Below, in pieces: positions 1 through 8,054 of a stretch of 41,591 bases of DNA. The position numbers and the translations under genes were made by a program. The notes under the pieces are model-generated. The model saw nothing but the letters and a program-made list of their open reading frames with translations. It did not search any database and had not been told where the DNA came from. This DNA is from an uncultured Clostridia bacterium (GTDB lineage: Bacteria; Bacillota; Clostridia; Oscillospirales; Acutalibacteraceae), in assembly GCA_947589365.1 (NCBI GenBank), contig CANQAJ010000009.1, positions 1 to 41,591 of the forward strand. The letters are read 5' to 3'. Position 1 is the first letter of the stretch; each line of letters starts with the position of its first letter.

Positions 1-1281
1 GAAGCAAAGCACAGTACAAGTTCAAGCTATCATGTTATTCAGGACTTCAACAGCACAGCAACAACATCATGGCTGCCAGGAAAGACAGGTACATACACAA
101 TTCGTATTACTGTTAAGGATAAAGCAGGCAAAACTGCGGCTAAATCATTTACTCTTACAGTAAAAGAGGTACTCACAAACAGCTCAACGATCAGCTCAAC
201 AAGTGTAAACTTCGGCAGCTCGATAACACTCACAGGTAAAGCAAGCGGCGGCACAAGTCCTTATACTTATAAGTTTGAAGCAAAACACAGCACAAGCTCA
301 AGCTATCATGTTATTAAAGACTTCAGCAGCACAGCAACAACATCATGGCTGCCCGGAAAGACAGGCACATACACAATTCGTATTACTGTTAAGGATAAGG
401 CAGGCAAAACCGCATCCAAGACATTTACTCTTACAGTAAAGGATGCAGTGCTTACAAACAGTTCAACGATCAGTTCAACGAGTGTAAACTTCGGCAAATC
501 GATAACACTCACGGGAAAAGCAAGCGGCGGCACAAGTCCTTATACTTATAAGTTTGAAGCAAAACACAGCACAAGTTCAAGCTATCATGTTATTCAGGAC
601 TTCAGCAGCACAGCAACAACATCATGGCTGCCCGGAAAGACAGGTACATACACAATTCGTATTACTGTTAAGGATAAGGCAGGCAAAACTGCGGCTAAAT
701 CATTTACTCTTACAGTAAATGAGGCAGCACTTACAAACAGTTCAACGATCAGTTCAACGAGTGTAAACTTCGGCAAATCGATAACACTCACGGGAAAAGC
801 AAGCGGCGGCACAAGTCCTTATACCTATAAGTTTGAATCAAAACACAGTACAAGTTCAAGCTATCATGTTATTAAAGACTTCAGCAGCACAACAACATCA
901 TCATGGCTGCCCGGAAAGACAGGCACATACACAATTCGTATTACTGTTAAGGATAAGGCAGGCAAAACCGCATCCAAGACATTTACTCTTACAGTAAAAT
1001 CCGAACTCCAAAACAACTCCAAACTTTCAGCGACATCAATAAAGCTCGGAAGCAGTGTTAAGGTTACCGGAAGTGCTACAGGCGGTACAGCTCCTTACAC
1101 ATACTCTTACTACTATAGGAAGACGACAACCCCATCATGGACTGCAAAAGCCGAAAACACAACTTCGACTTCCGCAACCATAACTCCCGGTGCAGCAACT
1201 TCCTATGAAATCAAAGTAGTTGTAAAGGACAGCACGGGCAATTCAAGCACAAGGATTTATTCACTTACCGTAACAAAATGA
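1..1281 (+). CDS. Repeat-built Ig-like surface protein, 3' part
   Basis: The frame is open from the first base and stops with TGA at 1279-1281, so this is the C-terminal 426 residues of a longer protein. It is made of near-identical units of about 93 residues, each beginning LTNSSTIS and ending TFTLTV. They contain GGTSPYTYKF and a GTYTIRITVKDKAGKTA strand typical of Ig/PKD-like or triple-tyrosine beta-sandwich domains. The last unit (from about 1006) is clearly diverged (SATGGTAPYTYSYYYRK). There is no LPXTG motif or hydrophobic tail, so anchoring must lie upstream or the protein is released. A surface or extracellular adhesin or enzyme appendage is inferred. The N-terminal functional domain is outside the window. 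A strong terminator follows. Confidence 0.85.
   Translation, partial: EAKHSTSSSYHVIQDFNSTATTSWLPGKTGTYTIRITVKDKAGKTAAKSFTLTVKEVLTNSSTISSTSVNFGSSITLTGKASGGTSPYTYKFEAKHSTSSSYHVIKDFSSTATTSWLPGKTGTYTIRITVKDKAGKTASKTFTLTVKDAVLTNSSTISSTSVNFGKSITLTGKASGGTSPYTYKFEAKHSTSSSYHVIQDFSSTATTSWLPGKTGTYTIRITVKDKAGKTAAKSFTLTVNEAALTNSSTISSTSVNFGKSITLTGKASGGTSPYTYKFESKHSTSSSYHVIKDFSSTTTSSWLPGKTGTYTIRITVKDKAGKTASKTFTLTVKSELQNNSKLSATSIKLGSSVKVTGSATGGTAPYTYSYYYRKTTTPSWTAKAENTTSTSATITPGAATSYEIKVVVKDSTGNSSTRIYSLTVTK
172..1278 (+). repeat. Tandem ~279-bp coding repeats
   Basis: In-frame units start at 172, 451, 730 and 1006, spaced 279, 279 and 276 bases. A further partial copy occupies 1-171. The first copies are almost identical at DNA level, including silent positions, and the final one is diverged. 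This pattern points to recent duplication by recombination and makes copy number likely to vary between strains or be misassembled. Confidence 0.9.
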
Positions 1282-1367
1282 TGTTGCCGTTACGAATGGA
1301 AATTTCTTACCAACAGGCGGAAATATCCGGAAAACAACTTAACAAGTAGGTTTTTAACCTGAGGTCT

Positions 1368-1407
1368 ATACCGCCGTTGTACATATTGTGCAGCGGCGGT
1401 ATTTTTA
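1368..1407 (+). terminator. Rho-independent terminator after the surface protein gene
   Basis: A 16-bp stem (1368-1383 with 1387-1402, two G-U pairs, core ATACCGCCG/CGGCGGTAT) has a 3-base loop and is followed by TTTTATT. It lies 86 bases after the stop codon, between two convergent genes. Confidence 0.85.
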
Positions 1408-1415
1408 TTGGACAA

Positions 1416-1931
1416 TTATATATACCTGACAGCCAAAACAGAAATAAGCATACTGCTGAAATCGGCAATAAGAGCTGCCGGAACGGTATAACCCGATTTT
1501 TTTATCCCTGCCGCACCATAATACACGGCGATAGCATAAAATGTAGTTTCCGTAGAGCCTGCCATAACAGAGGCAATACGTCCTATAATACTGTCAGCAC
1601 CATAAGTTTCAAGAATTGACGAGAGTACGGCATACGACCCACTGCCCGAAACAGGGCGTATGAGACCAAGCGGAAGTATTTCCGGAGGTATTCCTACAAC
1701 ATTACACACAGGCGAAAGCAGACTGCACAGCATATCAAAAAATCCGGATGCACTGAGCATATTAACAGCCATAACAAGACCGATAAGTGAGGGGGCAACA
1801 GAGATAAGGGAAGTAATTCCGTCCTTAGCTCCCTCCCTGAAGCTTTCAAAAAGATCCACCCTCTTTACAGCACCGAATACCACAACGAAAACTATAATAA
1901 ACGGAACGGCATAAACACCTATTTTATCCAT
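1416..1931 (-). CDS. spmB: Spore maturation protein B
   Basis: A polytopic membrane protein of 171 residues resembling SpmB, a nucleoside-recognition/Gate-domain family protein needed for spore-core dehydration in Bacillus. Visible family features are the IRPVSGSGSYAVLSSI stretch and the STETTFYAIAVYYGAAGI segment. The ATG at 1931 is chosen because GGAGGGG lies six bases upstream; a start eight codons earlier would have no such site. The start overlaps the end of spmA by eight bases, so the two genes are almost certainly translationally coupled. The length is typical for the family. Membrane location and sporulation role come from the family, not from this sequence. Confidence 0.92.
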   Translation of the reverse strand: MDKIGVYAVPFIIVFVVVFGAVKRVDLFESFREGAKDGITSLISVAPSLIGLVMAVNMLSASGFFDMLCSLLSPVCNVVGIPPEILPLGLIRPVSGSGSYAVLSSILETYGADSIIGRIASVMAGSTETTFYAIAVYYGAAGIKKSGYTVPAALIADFSSMLISVLAVRYI

Positions 1932-2514
1932 TTTTTCCCCTCCGCAGCCCGCCAAACAGCTTTGTTACAAATATCCCTATTATAAGAGCGGCAGCCGAAG
2001 TAATCCATACATAAGGCAAAATGGAATACGGATCACTGCTCCCTGCTGCCTGTCTGAGTGCTGCCGCTGTCGCCGGAATTATCTGTATGGATGCCGTATT
2101 TATAACAACAAACATAATCATTGAAGCATTCGGTCTGTCACCAAGACGGTTTCCGTTCTGCATTTCTCTCATTGCTCTTATACCCAATGGAGTTGCCGCA
2201 TTGCCCAGACCAAGTATATTCGCAGTAATATTTGCACTCACCGCCTGCATAGCTTCACTTTCCGGCGAATAATCCGGCATAAGTCTTTTCAAAACCGGAC
2301 TAAGTGCCGCCGCTATTCCTCTTGTTATTCCGCTTTTCTCGGCAATACGCATTATACCCGTCCAGAGGCACATGACCCCCGCCATGGATATAAGAAGCTG
2401 AATTGCCTTATCCGCACCTCCTGTGACAGCCTCGGCAAGTATATCCATTTTCCCGTTTATTATAGAACATACCACACTTGCGATTATCATAAAGAGCCAT
2501 ATATATCCCAGCAT
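1924..2514 (-). CDS. spmA: Spore maturation protein A
   Basis: 196 residues with several hydrophobic segments and a nucleoside-recognition domain. Recognisable SpmA pieces are the SANITANILGLGNAATPLGI segment, with its conserved LGLGNAATPLG core, and the N-terminal WTGIMRIAEKSG region. The ATG is preceded by GGAGGG. It is the first gene of a two-gene spmA-spmB operon, without the dacB gene that precedes the pair in Bacillus. Two Spo0A-box sequences lie 110-165 bases upstream in the divergent intergenic region, which suits a sporulation gene, although I could not identify a sigma-E or sigma-G promoter with confidence. Confidence 0.93.
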   Translation of the reverse strand: MLGYIWLFMIIASVVCSIINGKMDILAEAVTGGADKAIQLLISMAGVMCLWTGIMRIAEKSGITRGIAAALSPVLKRLMPDYSPESEAMQAVSANITANILGLGNAATPLGIRAMREMQNGNRLGDRPNASMIMFVVINTASIQIIPATAAALRQAAGSSDPYSILPYVWITSAAALIIGIFVTKLFGGLRRGKNG

Positions 2515-2591
2515 AAAATCCCTCCGATATAATAATGTGTAATGAGATATACATAATCATAAAATGTATAAGGTTTCGTTTATATTCCGGG

Positions 2592-2603
2592 GCATTATAA
2601 TGC
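2592..2603. other. 12-bp perfect palindrome in spmA upstream region
   Basis: GCATTATAATGC is a perfect palindrome about 80 bases upstream of the spmA start. It could be a regulator site or coincidental in AT-rich DNA. No known consensus is assigned. Confidence 0.25.
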
Positions 2604-2624
2604 AATTTAATTCAATCACCAAAA

Positions 2625-2631
2625 TTCGACA
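2625..2631 (-). promoter_or_regulatory. Candidate Spo0A box 1
   Basis: TTCGACA on the plus strand reads TGTCGAA on the minus strand, a 7/7 match to the Spo0A box core. It is flanked by A/T as in TTTGTCGAATTTT. It lies between the divergent spmA and the AbrB-like gene. Confidence 0.55.
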
Positions 2632-2671
2632 AATAACGCCCAAAACCGCATATTTTTCGCATTTATTTTTT

Positions 2672-2678
2672 TTCGACA
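2672..2678 (-). promoter_or_regulatory. Candidate Spo0A box 2
   Basis: A second 7/7 TGTCGAA (minus strand) sits 47 bases from the first and in the same orientation, about 80 bases upstream of the promoter of the AbrB-like gene. Two perfect boxes in the same orientation so close together are unlikely by chance. In Bacillus, Spo0A represses abrB, but there the boxes lie downstream of the promoter. Confidence 0.55.
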
Positions 2679-2755
2679 TCTTTTTTTCTTTTTATCGAAA
2701 TAGTATAATAATTCTAAAAAATTCAAAAATTTAGCAATATTTTCGATTTTTTCTA

Positions 2756-2785
2756 TTGACAAAGTTCAACAGTTTATAGTAATAT
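2756..2785 (+). promoter_or_regulatory. Sigma-A-type promoter of the AbrB-like gene
   Basis: A perfect TTGACA (2756-2761) is followed after 18 bases by TAATAT (2780-2785). An A/T-rich stretch upstream could act as an UP element. The expected start of transcription near 2792 leaves a leader of about 40 bases. Confidence 0.6.
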
Positions 2786-2830
2786 GGAAATAGATTATTT
2801 TATGTGCGTGTAACTCAGGAGGTGTCAATT

Positions 2831-3091
2831 ATGAAGGCTGCCGGATACGTGCGACCGATTGATAAGCTCGGAAGATTAGTAATTCCTTCAGATATAAGAA
2901 AGACTCTTGACCTTGAGGACGGGGTTTCTTTGGAATTTTTTACTGACGGAGATAGTATTATACTTAAAAAATATCGACCCGCGTGCATTTTTTGTAAATC
3001 AGATGATAGTATATTTTCATTCAAAGGTCATATGATATGCAAATCATGCCTTGAGGAGCTGCAAAAGAATAATGCACAATCGCTGTCCTGA
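2831..3091 (+). CDS. AbrB-family transition-state regulator with Cys4 tail
   Basis: 86 residues. Residues 1-48 are a complete AbrB/SpoVT swapped-hairpin DNA-binding domain (GYVRPIDKLGRLVIPSDIRKTL, then IILKKY). The C-terminal half is not the usual AbrB domain. It carries C52-X2-C55 and C70-X2-C73, a likely small zinc ribbon. The ATG at 2831 follows AGGAGGTG by six bases; an in-frame start nine codons upstream lacks a site. By family it should be a dimeric or tetrameric global regulator acting on growth-phase genes. Divergence from spmAB and nearby Spo0A boxes suggest a place in the sporulation network. The role of the Cys4 module is not known to me. Confidence 0.88.
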   Translation: MKAAGYVRPIDKLGRLVIPSDIRKTLDLEDGVSLEFFTDGDSIILKKYRPACIFCKSDDSIFSFKGHMICKSCLEELQKNNAQSLS

Positions 3092-3178
3092 TCAGCTGAT
3101 GCGGACTAAAATAAATTCAAACAGAAGAATAGCCGGCACTTACCTTTACTTTGTTCCGGCATTGGTTTTACTAATTTA

Positions 3179-3206
3179 TTGGTATGCTGTCGGCAGCGTT
3201 TATTAT
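3179..3206 (+). promoter_or_regulatory. Possible weak promoter for the methionine gene
   Basis: TTGGTA (3179-3184), a 16-base spacer and TATTAT (3201-3206) could start a leader of about 100 bases ahead of the gene at 3312. The -35 is poor and the call is tentative. Confidence 0.25.
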
Positions 3207-3270
3207 ACTTAAATTCATGGTTGAAATAAAAAAAACAGATATACACGAATAACGACATATGAATTCGCTG

Positions 3271-3297
3271 TCAGGGGTTGCTTCCCCTGATTTTTTA
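3271..3297 (+). terminator. Terminator or attenuator immediately before the methyltransferase gene
   Basis: A 7-bp perfect stem (TCAGGGG, 3271-3277, with CCCCTGA, 3284-3290) is followed by six T. The T tract ends 15 bases before the start codon at 3312, leaving no room for a promoter in between. Any transcript of the downstream gene must therefore cross this terminator. It may end the AbrB-like transcript, act as an attenuator, or both. Confidence 0.75.
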
Positions 3298-3311
3298 TGG
3301 GAGAAATATAT

Positions 3312-5099
3312 ATGACTTTGAGAGAATTATTTAAAAATAACAGGATTGTCGCCGCTGACGGTGCAATGGGTACATATTTTACGGAGCTTACCGGCAAGGG
3401 TTCGGATTTATGCGAAAAGTATAATATCATTGACCCGCAGATAATAAAACGTATACACAAAGAATATATAGATGCCGGAGCTTCTCTTATACGTACAAAC
3501 ACCTTTTCGGCAAACAACTTCATACTGAAAACCGGAGGTACAATTCTTGAAAAAATAATACGTTCGGGCTACAGACTGGCTGTACAGGCTGCCGGTGACA
3601 AAGCTGTGGTGGTATGTGCCGATGTAAGTGCAATATATGAAAATCCAAATGTTCAGTGGGATATATATGAGGAATATAAATTTATAATTGACTGCTTCAT
3701 ATCCGAGGGTGCAAAAACCTTTATATTTGAAACTCTGAGCGAGATTGATGCCGTACTCCCGGCTATAGACTATATAAAGGAAAAACTTCCCGATTCGGAA
3801 ATAATAACATCATTTACAATTCTGCCGGACGGGAACACACGCTCGGGCGTTCCCATGGACACGCTTATCAATGGGATAATACAAAACAAGGATAAGCTGA
3901 CTGCCGTGGGTATAAATTGCGGCAGCGGTGCGGCTCAGATATACAACCTTGCAGTTCGTTTTTTTTCCCGTATACGACAGGATACGGATTTATACCTGAC
4001 CGTAATGCCCAACGCAGGCTACCCTTCCATTGTCAACGGAAGGACGGTATTCAATAATGCTCCGGCATATTTTGCCGAACAGGCAGCAAGATTTATCCCT
4101 CATGGAATATCGGCAATCGGCGGCTGCTGCGGCACAACACCGGAATATATAAGATTAATCTCCGGATATATAAAAGGAGAAGCAGATACTCATACAAAAA
4201 GCATATCATATTCACCCGAAATAAGAAGAAAAAAGTCGGAATTTTCGTCAAAGCTTATAAAAAATGAATTTGTCATTGCCGCCGAGCTTGACCCCCCGGA
4301 CGGATGTGATTTTACCAAACTGTTAAATGCCGCAAAAATCCTGAAGGACAGCGGTGTGGATATAATCACTGTTTCCGACTCCCCTCTCGGGCACGCAAAA
4401 GCCGACCCTGTCATATGCTCAGCAAGGATAAAGCGTGAAATTGATATTGAAGTACTTCCGCATATATGCTGCCGTGACAGAAATATAAATGCTCTGCGTT
4501 CAATACTTTACGGTGCACACAGCGAGGGTATCCGTGCTGTGCTTGCCGTAACCGGGGATCATATAGCCGAAACCGACAGAGGTATTATAAAGCCTGTATT
4601 CAATCTTGATTCCACAAAGCTGATGTCCCTTATATCCCTCATGAACAGCGATAAATTTTCCGATAATCCGATAGCGATAGGCGGAGCATTTGATCCTGCC
4701 GCACCAAAACCTCAGTTTGCAATAAAGCGTCTGGAAAAGAAGATATCGTGCGGAGCTAAATTCATCCTGACACAACCTGTCTTTACGGATAATGCCATAG
4801 AGTGTCTTAAGAACATACGTAAAAAGGATATAAAAATCCTTGCCGGAATAATGCCTATAGTCAGCTACAGAAATGCCAATTATATGAAAAATGAGGTTCC
4901 GGGGATGGTAATTCCCGATGAACTCATCGGAAAATTCTCTCCTGATATGACGCGTGAAGAAGCAGAAAACGTCGGAATAGATATCTCCGTCGAGATAATT
5001 GAAAAGCTGCACAGCCATGTTGACGGAATATATTTCATAACCCCATTTAACAGAGCCGATGTTATACGTAAAGTAATCACGAAATCAAACCTCAGATAA
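3312..5099 (+). CDS. Bifunctional homocysteine S-methyltransferase / 5,10-methylenetetrahydrofolate reductase
   Basis: 595 residues, close to the length of Bacillus YitJ. Residues 1 to about 285 form a homocysteine methyltransferase barrel with DGAMGT at 16-21 and the zinc-ligand cysteines in GINCGSG (C203) and GGCCGTTP (C272, C273). From about residue 305 a MetF-like reductase domain follows (AAELDPPDGCDF, then LAVTGDH and GGAFDPAAPKP). The protein should reduce methylene-THF to methyl-THF and methylate homocysteine to methionine in the cytosol. Alternatively it acts as the N-terminal module in a split cobalamin pathway; no cobalamin domain is visible. The ATG at 3312 has GGGAG eight bases upstream; an ATG five codons earlier lies in the terminator T tract. 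Confidence 0.9.
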   Translation: MTLRELFKNNRIVAADGAMGTYFTELTGKGSDLCEKYNIIDPQIIKRIHKEYIDAGASLIRTNTFSANNFILKTGGTILEKIIRSGYRLAVQAAGDKAVVVCADVSAIYENPNVQWDIYEEYKFIIDCFISEGAKTFIFETLSEIDAVLPAIDYIKEKLPDSEIITSFTILPDGNTRSGVPMDTLINGIIQNKDKLTAVGINCGSGAAQIYNLAVRFFSRIRQDTDLYLTVMPNAGYPSIVNGRTVFNNAPAYFAEQAARFIPHGISAIGGCCGTTPEYIRLISGYIKGEADTHTKSISYSPEIRRKKSEFSSKLIKNEFVIAAELDPPDGCDFTKLLNAAKILKDSGVDIITVSDSPLGHAKADPVICSARIKREIDIEVLPHICCRDRNINALRSILYGAHSEGIRAVLAVTGDHIAETDRGIIKPVFNLDSTKLMSLISLMNSDKFSDNPIAIGGAFDPAAPKPQFAIKRLEKKISCGAKFILTQPVFTDNAIECLKNIRKKDIKILAGIMPIVSYRNANYMKNEVPGMVIPDELIGKFSPDMTREEAENVGIDISVEIIEKLHSHVDGIYFITPFNRADVIRKVITKSNLR

Positions 5100-5101
5100 A
5101 A

Positions 5102-5151
5102 TAAAACAGCAGGCAGCCGGGCTTCAATGCTCCCGGCTGCCTGCCGTTTTA
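5102..5151. terminator. Bidirectional terminator between convergent genes
   Basis: A perfect 13-bp GC-rich stem (5109-5121 with 5132-5144) has a 10-base loop. It is flanked by AAAAC on the left and GTTTT on the right, so a T tract follows the stem on either strand. It serves the methyltransferase gene (plus) and the HtrA-like gene (minus). Confidence 0.92.
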
Positions 5152-5185
5152 TTCGGGCTGATTTGTTTCAGCCTTAGTAACATAT

Positions 5186-6490
5186 TCAATCAACTTCGGA
5201 TCCACTGTCGGAAATAAGCTTAACACTGACATCAAAGGTGTAGGCAACATCACTTCCGTTTCCTGCCCTGTAAAGCGTAATCTTCACAGTATCATCAGGC
5301 TTGTATTTCTTAAGATCATCAATAAGCTCGACGGTTGACTTCACCGTAACATCTTCTATCGCTGTGATTATATCGTTTTCCTGTACCTGGGTTCCCTTTA
5401 GGGGACTGTCATCATTAATTTCGGTTATAATGACACCCTGAGGAATTTTGTTTGCCTTGGACATATAAAGTGTACAATTTTTGATGCCGATCGACAGCGT
5501 ACCTCTGTCAATTACCTTTCCGTATCTTATGAGCTTATTTATTATCTCAACAACAGTATCGCTCGGAATTGCGAATCCCATATTATCATATCCGCTCGAT
5601 GCTATTTTTGCGGTATTCATTCCGATAACTCTGCCGTATTCGTCAACCAATGCTCCTCCCGAATTTCCCGGATTTACTGCGGCATCCGTCTGTAAATATC
5701 TGACATAGCTGTTGAGCAATCTTCCCACTGCGGACAGCGTTCCTTCGGTAAGGGAATTAAGAAATTCTATGTCCAAGGGAGTTCCTATAGCAAATACCCG
5801 CTGACCGACCGAAAGCTTTTCCGAATCGGCAAATTCTGCCGGAGTAAGTCCCTCTGCATCAATCTTTATTACCGCAAGATCGGTCTTTTCATCGACTCCG
5901 ACAATAGTTCCGAGATATTCTCTTTTATCCGAAAGCGTAATCATAACACCGGTCTTGGTGGAATCGTCAACAACATGACTGTTTGTTGCAATATAACCGT
6001 CCTCAGTCAGTATTATTCCCGAGCCTCCGGAAGTGGCGTCAAGAACATAGTCCATCCCCCACTCATATGCGGTTATACATACCACGGACGGTGATACCTT
6101 TTTGTATACCTCGGAGGCATCGAGCTTTTTGCGTGAGCTTCCGCCCTCATCACTCCGAATTTTTATTTGCGGTCCATTGGCATCGGGTTGTACATACGGT
6201 GCGTCAGGTATATCATCATAGGTATATTCCTCCGCCAATTTTCCGCCCGCCGGAATATTATACTCGGTATTATCCGCTGTTCCTCCCGTAATGTTAAATA
6301 TAAGTATTGCCGCAGTGATTATAATTACAGCACCTATAAGGCATATTGCAGTTGTTTTACCGCCCTTTGCCCGTGGAATAACAGGCGGAGGCGGGGGACC
6401 TCCGGAATAGCCGTTCCCGCCCTCCTGTATATATCCGTCCGACAGATCGTACGGGAAATTATTGAATCCGTCACGGAACGTTTCCGCCAT
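5186..6490 (-). CDS. htrA: HtrA/DegP-type membrane-anchored serine protease with PDZ domain
   Basis: 434 residues. A proline- and glycine-rich cytoplasmic N-terminus (GGPPPPPVIP) precedes one membrane helix (about 46-69), a linker, a trypsin-like S1C domain (about 125-315) and one PDZ domain (about 330-425). The catalytic triad is visible: H172 in TNSHVV, D204 in KTDLAVI and S277 in NPGNSGGALV. It would degrade or refold misfolded proteins outside the membrane. GAGGTGA lies before the ATG. It follows the histidine kinase gene by 28 bases, so it is third in the regulator-kinase-protease operon. This resembles CssRS-HtrA logic in Bacillus and suggests an envelope-stress response, which is inference from gene order. 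Confidence 0.93.
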   Translation of the reverse strand: MAETFRDGFNNFPYDLSDGYIQEGGNGYSGGPPPPPVIPRAKGGKTTAICLIGAVIIITAAILIFNITGGTADNTEYNIPAGGKLAEEYTYDDIPDAPYVQPDANGPQIKIRSDEGGSSRKKLDASEVYKKVSPSVVCITAYEWGMDYVLDATSGGSGIILTEDGYIATNSHVVDDSTKTGVMITLSDKREYLGTIVGVDEKTDLAVIKIDAEGLTPAEFADSEKLSVGQRVFAIGTPLDIEFLNSLTEGTLSAVGRLLNSYVRYLQTDAAVNPGNSGGALVDEYGRVIGMNTAKIASSGYDNMGFAIPSDTVVEIINKLIRYGKVIDRGTLSIGIKNCTLYMSKANKIPQGVIITEINDDSPLKGTQVQENDIITAIEDVTVKSTVELIDDLKKYKPDDTVKITLYRAGNGSDVAYTFDVSVKLISDSGSEVD

Positions 6491-6518
6491 TTAATATCAC
6501 CTCACACTATTTTAAAAA

Positions 6519-8054
6519 TCAAACCCGGCTGTCAATTTTTCTCGTCTGCTTTTTTGGAAGAGTAAATTCAAAAACCGTATATTCCCCGTATACACTGTCC
6601 GCCTTGACTTCCCCTCCGTGCAGATGTATAATACTCCTCACAAGATAAAGTCCGAGTCCGAGTCCCTTTTTATCCCTGCTTCGTGATTTATCGGTTTTAT
6701 AAAATCTGTCGAATACAAGGGAAAGCTCCTCTTTCCTTATACCCTGACCGCTGTTTTTAATTCTGAAAACGGTTTTGTCGGAATTCTCCTTTATATCAAA
6801 TTCTATATATCCTCCCTCGTCCGTAAATTTAACAGCATTCTCAATAAGATTGTAAACAACCTGATGAATAAGATCCTTATCTCCATATACAAATTTCGGA
6901 CTTATACTATCAAGACCTCTCACCTCTATATTTCTCTTATCAAGCTCCTGTTCATATGTAATAACCGTAGTTACAAGAATAGTCAGAAGATCAAAACGAT
7001 TGTAATTAATCTTAAGCTCTCCGTTATCAATTCTTGAAAGATTGAGCATGGAATGAACCAGTCTTGACAGACGTTTTATTTCATCTGACACTATATGCAG
7101 ATAATAGTTATGCTTTTCCGGAGGTATTGTTCCGTCAAGGATACCGTCTATAAAGCCTGCTATGGTCGTCATAGGAGTTTTAAGCTCATGCGACACATTG
7201 GCAACAAAGCTTTTTCTTGTTGTTTCCGAGGAGGCAAGCGAGTCCGCCATATTATTGAAAGCGACAGCAAGTTCCCCTATTTCATCGTTTGTCGTTTCCT
7301 TGACCCTGACGGAAAAATCACCCTTTCCGAACTGTTTGGCAGCTCTTGCCATCTGTTTGAGAGGTTTTACCATATTATAGGAAAAAATACTTATTGCAAG
7401 AATGGAAAGTGCGAGAGATGCAACAGCCGAAAGAATAAAAATCCTCAATATCATATCCGTAAAGCTCGTTATATCCTTTCCGGAAGCCGTTACAATGATA
7501 ACACCTATATTTCCATCAACTCTGCCCTGAGTATAGCTGAGAGGACGAGCAACTATAAATCTGTCGGATTTATATATATCCCCGAGTTTTCCCGTTCCGG
7601 AATAAGAGCCTGTCATTAATGTTTCTCTGACAATATCAGTCATATATATAGTATTTGTATAAAATATTCTTTCATTGGACTGAATAATAAAGGCCTCACC
7701 ATTTGTTTTTGTTACAAAGATATCGGTATCCGTATCTCTTGCGAACAGCTCCAATGTCCGTTGTATCGTATCCAAATCATCGCTGTCTATAAAATACGTT
7801 GTACTGCTGTCTATGGGTGCGTTACTGAGAATTTTCTCAACCAAATAATTGCCGACGCTGTCAGCCCTGTTCTGAAGAGTACGGATTTTTTCATTTGTCC
7901 AATAGTTTGTGATAACAACGGTAAGTATTGTACCCAAAACCAAAAAACTGAAAAAAACTATAATAAGACTCATACTCATATATTTTATAAAAAGTGATTG
8001 CTTATTATATACCCTTATAAACTTAAATCCGAAGAAATTATTCCTTAACCTCAA
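6519..8054 (-). CDS. Two-component sensor histidine kinase
   Basis: About 511 residues. The order is transmembrane helix 1 (about 27-50), an extracytoplasmic sensor region (about 51-198), helix 2 (about 200-228), HAMP, a HisKA domain with H-box NVSHELKTPMTT (phosphorylated His near 289), and an ATPase domain with NLIENAVKF and GLGLGLYLV. It should autophosphorylate and pass the phosphate to the regulator encoded just upstream. The start is uncertain. A frame-initial ATG at 8120 would overlap the regulator gene by 83 bases without a ribosome site. The TTG at 8054 is preferred, overlapping by 17 bases, with GGGGAG somewhat far upstream; ATG at 7979 would begin right at helix 1. Confidence 0.9.
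   Translation of the reverse strand: MRLRNNFFGFKFIRVYNKQSLFIKYMSMSLIIVFFSFLVLGTILTVVITNYWTNEKIRTLQNRADSVGNYLVEKILSNAPIDSSTTYFIDSDDLDTIQRTLELFARDTDTDIFVTKTNGEAFIIQSNERIFYTNTIYMTDIVRETLMTGSYSGTGKLGDIYKSDRFIVARPLSYTQGRVDGNIGVIIVTASGKDITSFTDMILRIFILSAVASLALSILAISIFSYNMVKPLKQMARAAKQFGKGDFSVRVKETTNDEIGELAVAFNNMADSLASSETTRKSFVANVSHELKTPMTTIAGFIDGILDGTIPPEKHNYYLHIVSDEIKRLSRLVHSMLNLSRIDNGELKINYNRFDLLTILVTTVITYEQELDKRNIEVRGLDSISPKFVYGDKDLIHQVVYNLIENAVKFTDEGGYIEFDIKENSDKTVFRIKNSGQGIRKEELSLVFDRFYKTDKSRSRDKKGLGLGLYLVRSIIHLHGGEVKADSVYGEYTVFEFTLPKKQTRKIDSRV

Noticed and set aside
39..812. Three open frames of 71-75 codons on the minus strand within the repeats
   Set aside because: They are antisense shadows of the repeated coding units, recur with exactly the repeat period and have no ribosome sites.
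3092..3296. SAM-I riboswitch or T-box before the methionine gene
   Set aside because: No SAM-I core and no T-box AGGGTGG-type sequence is present; only a generic terminator is supported.
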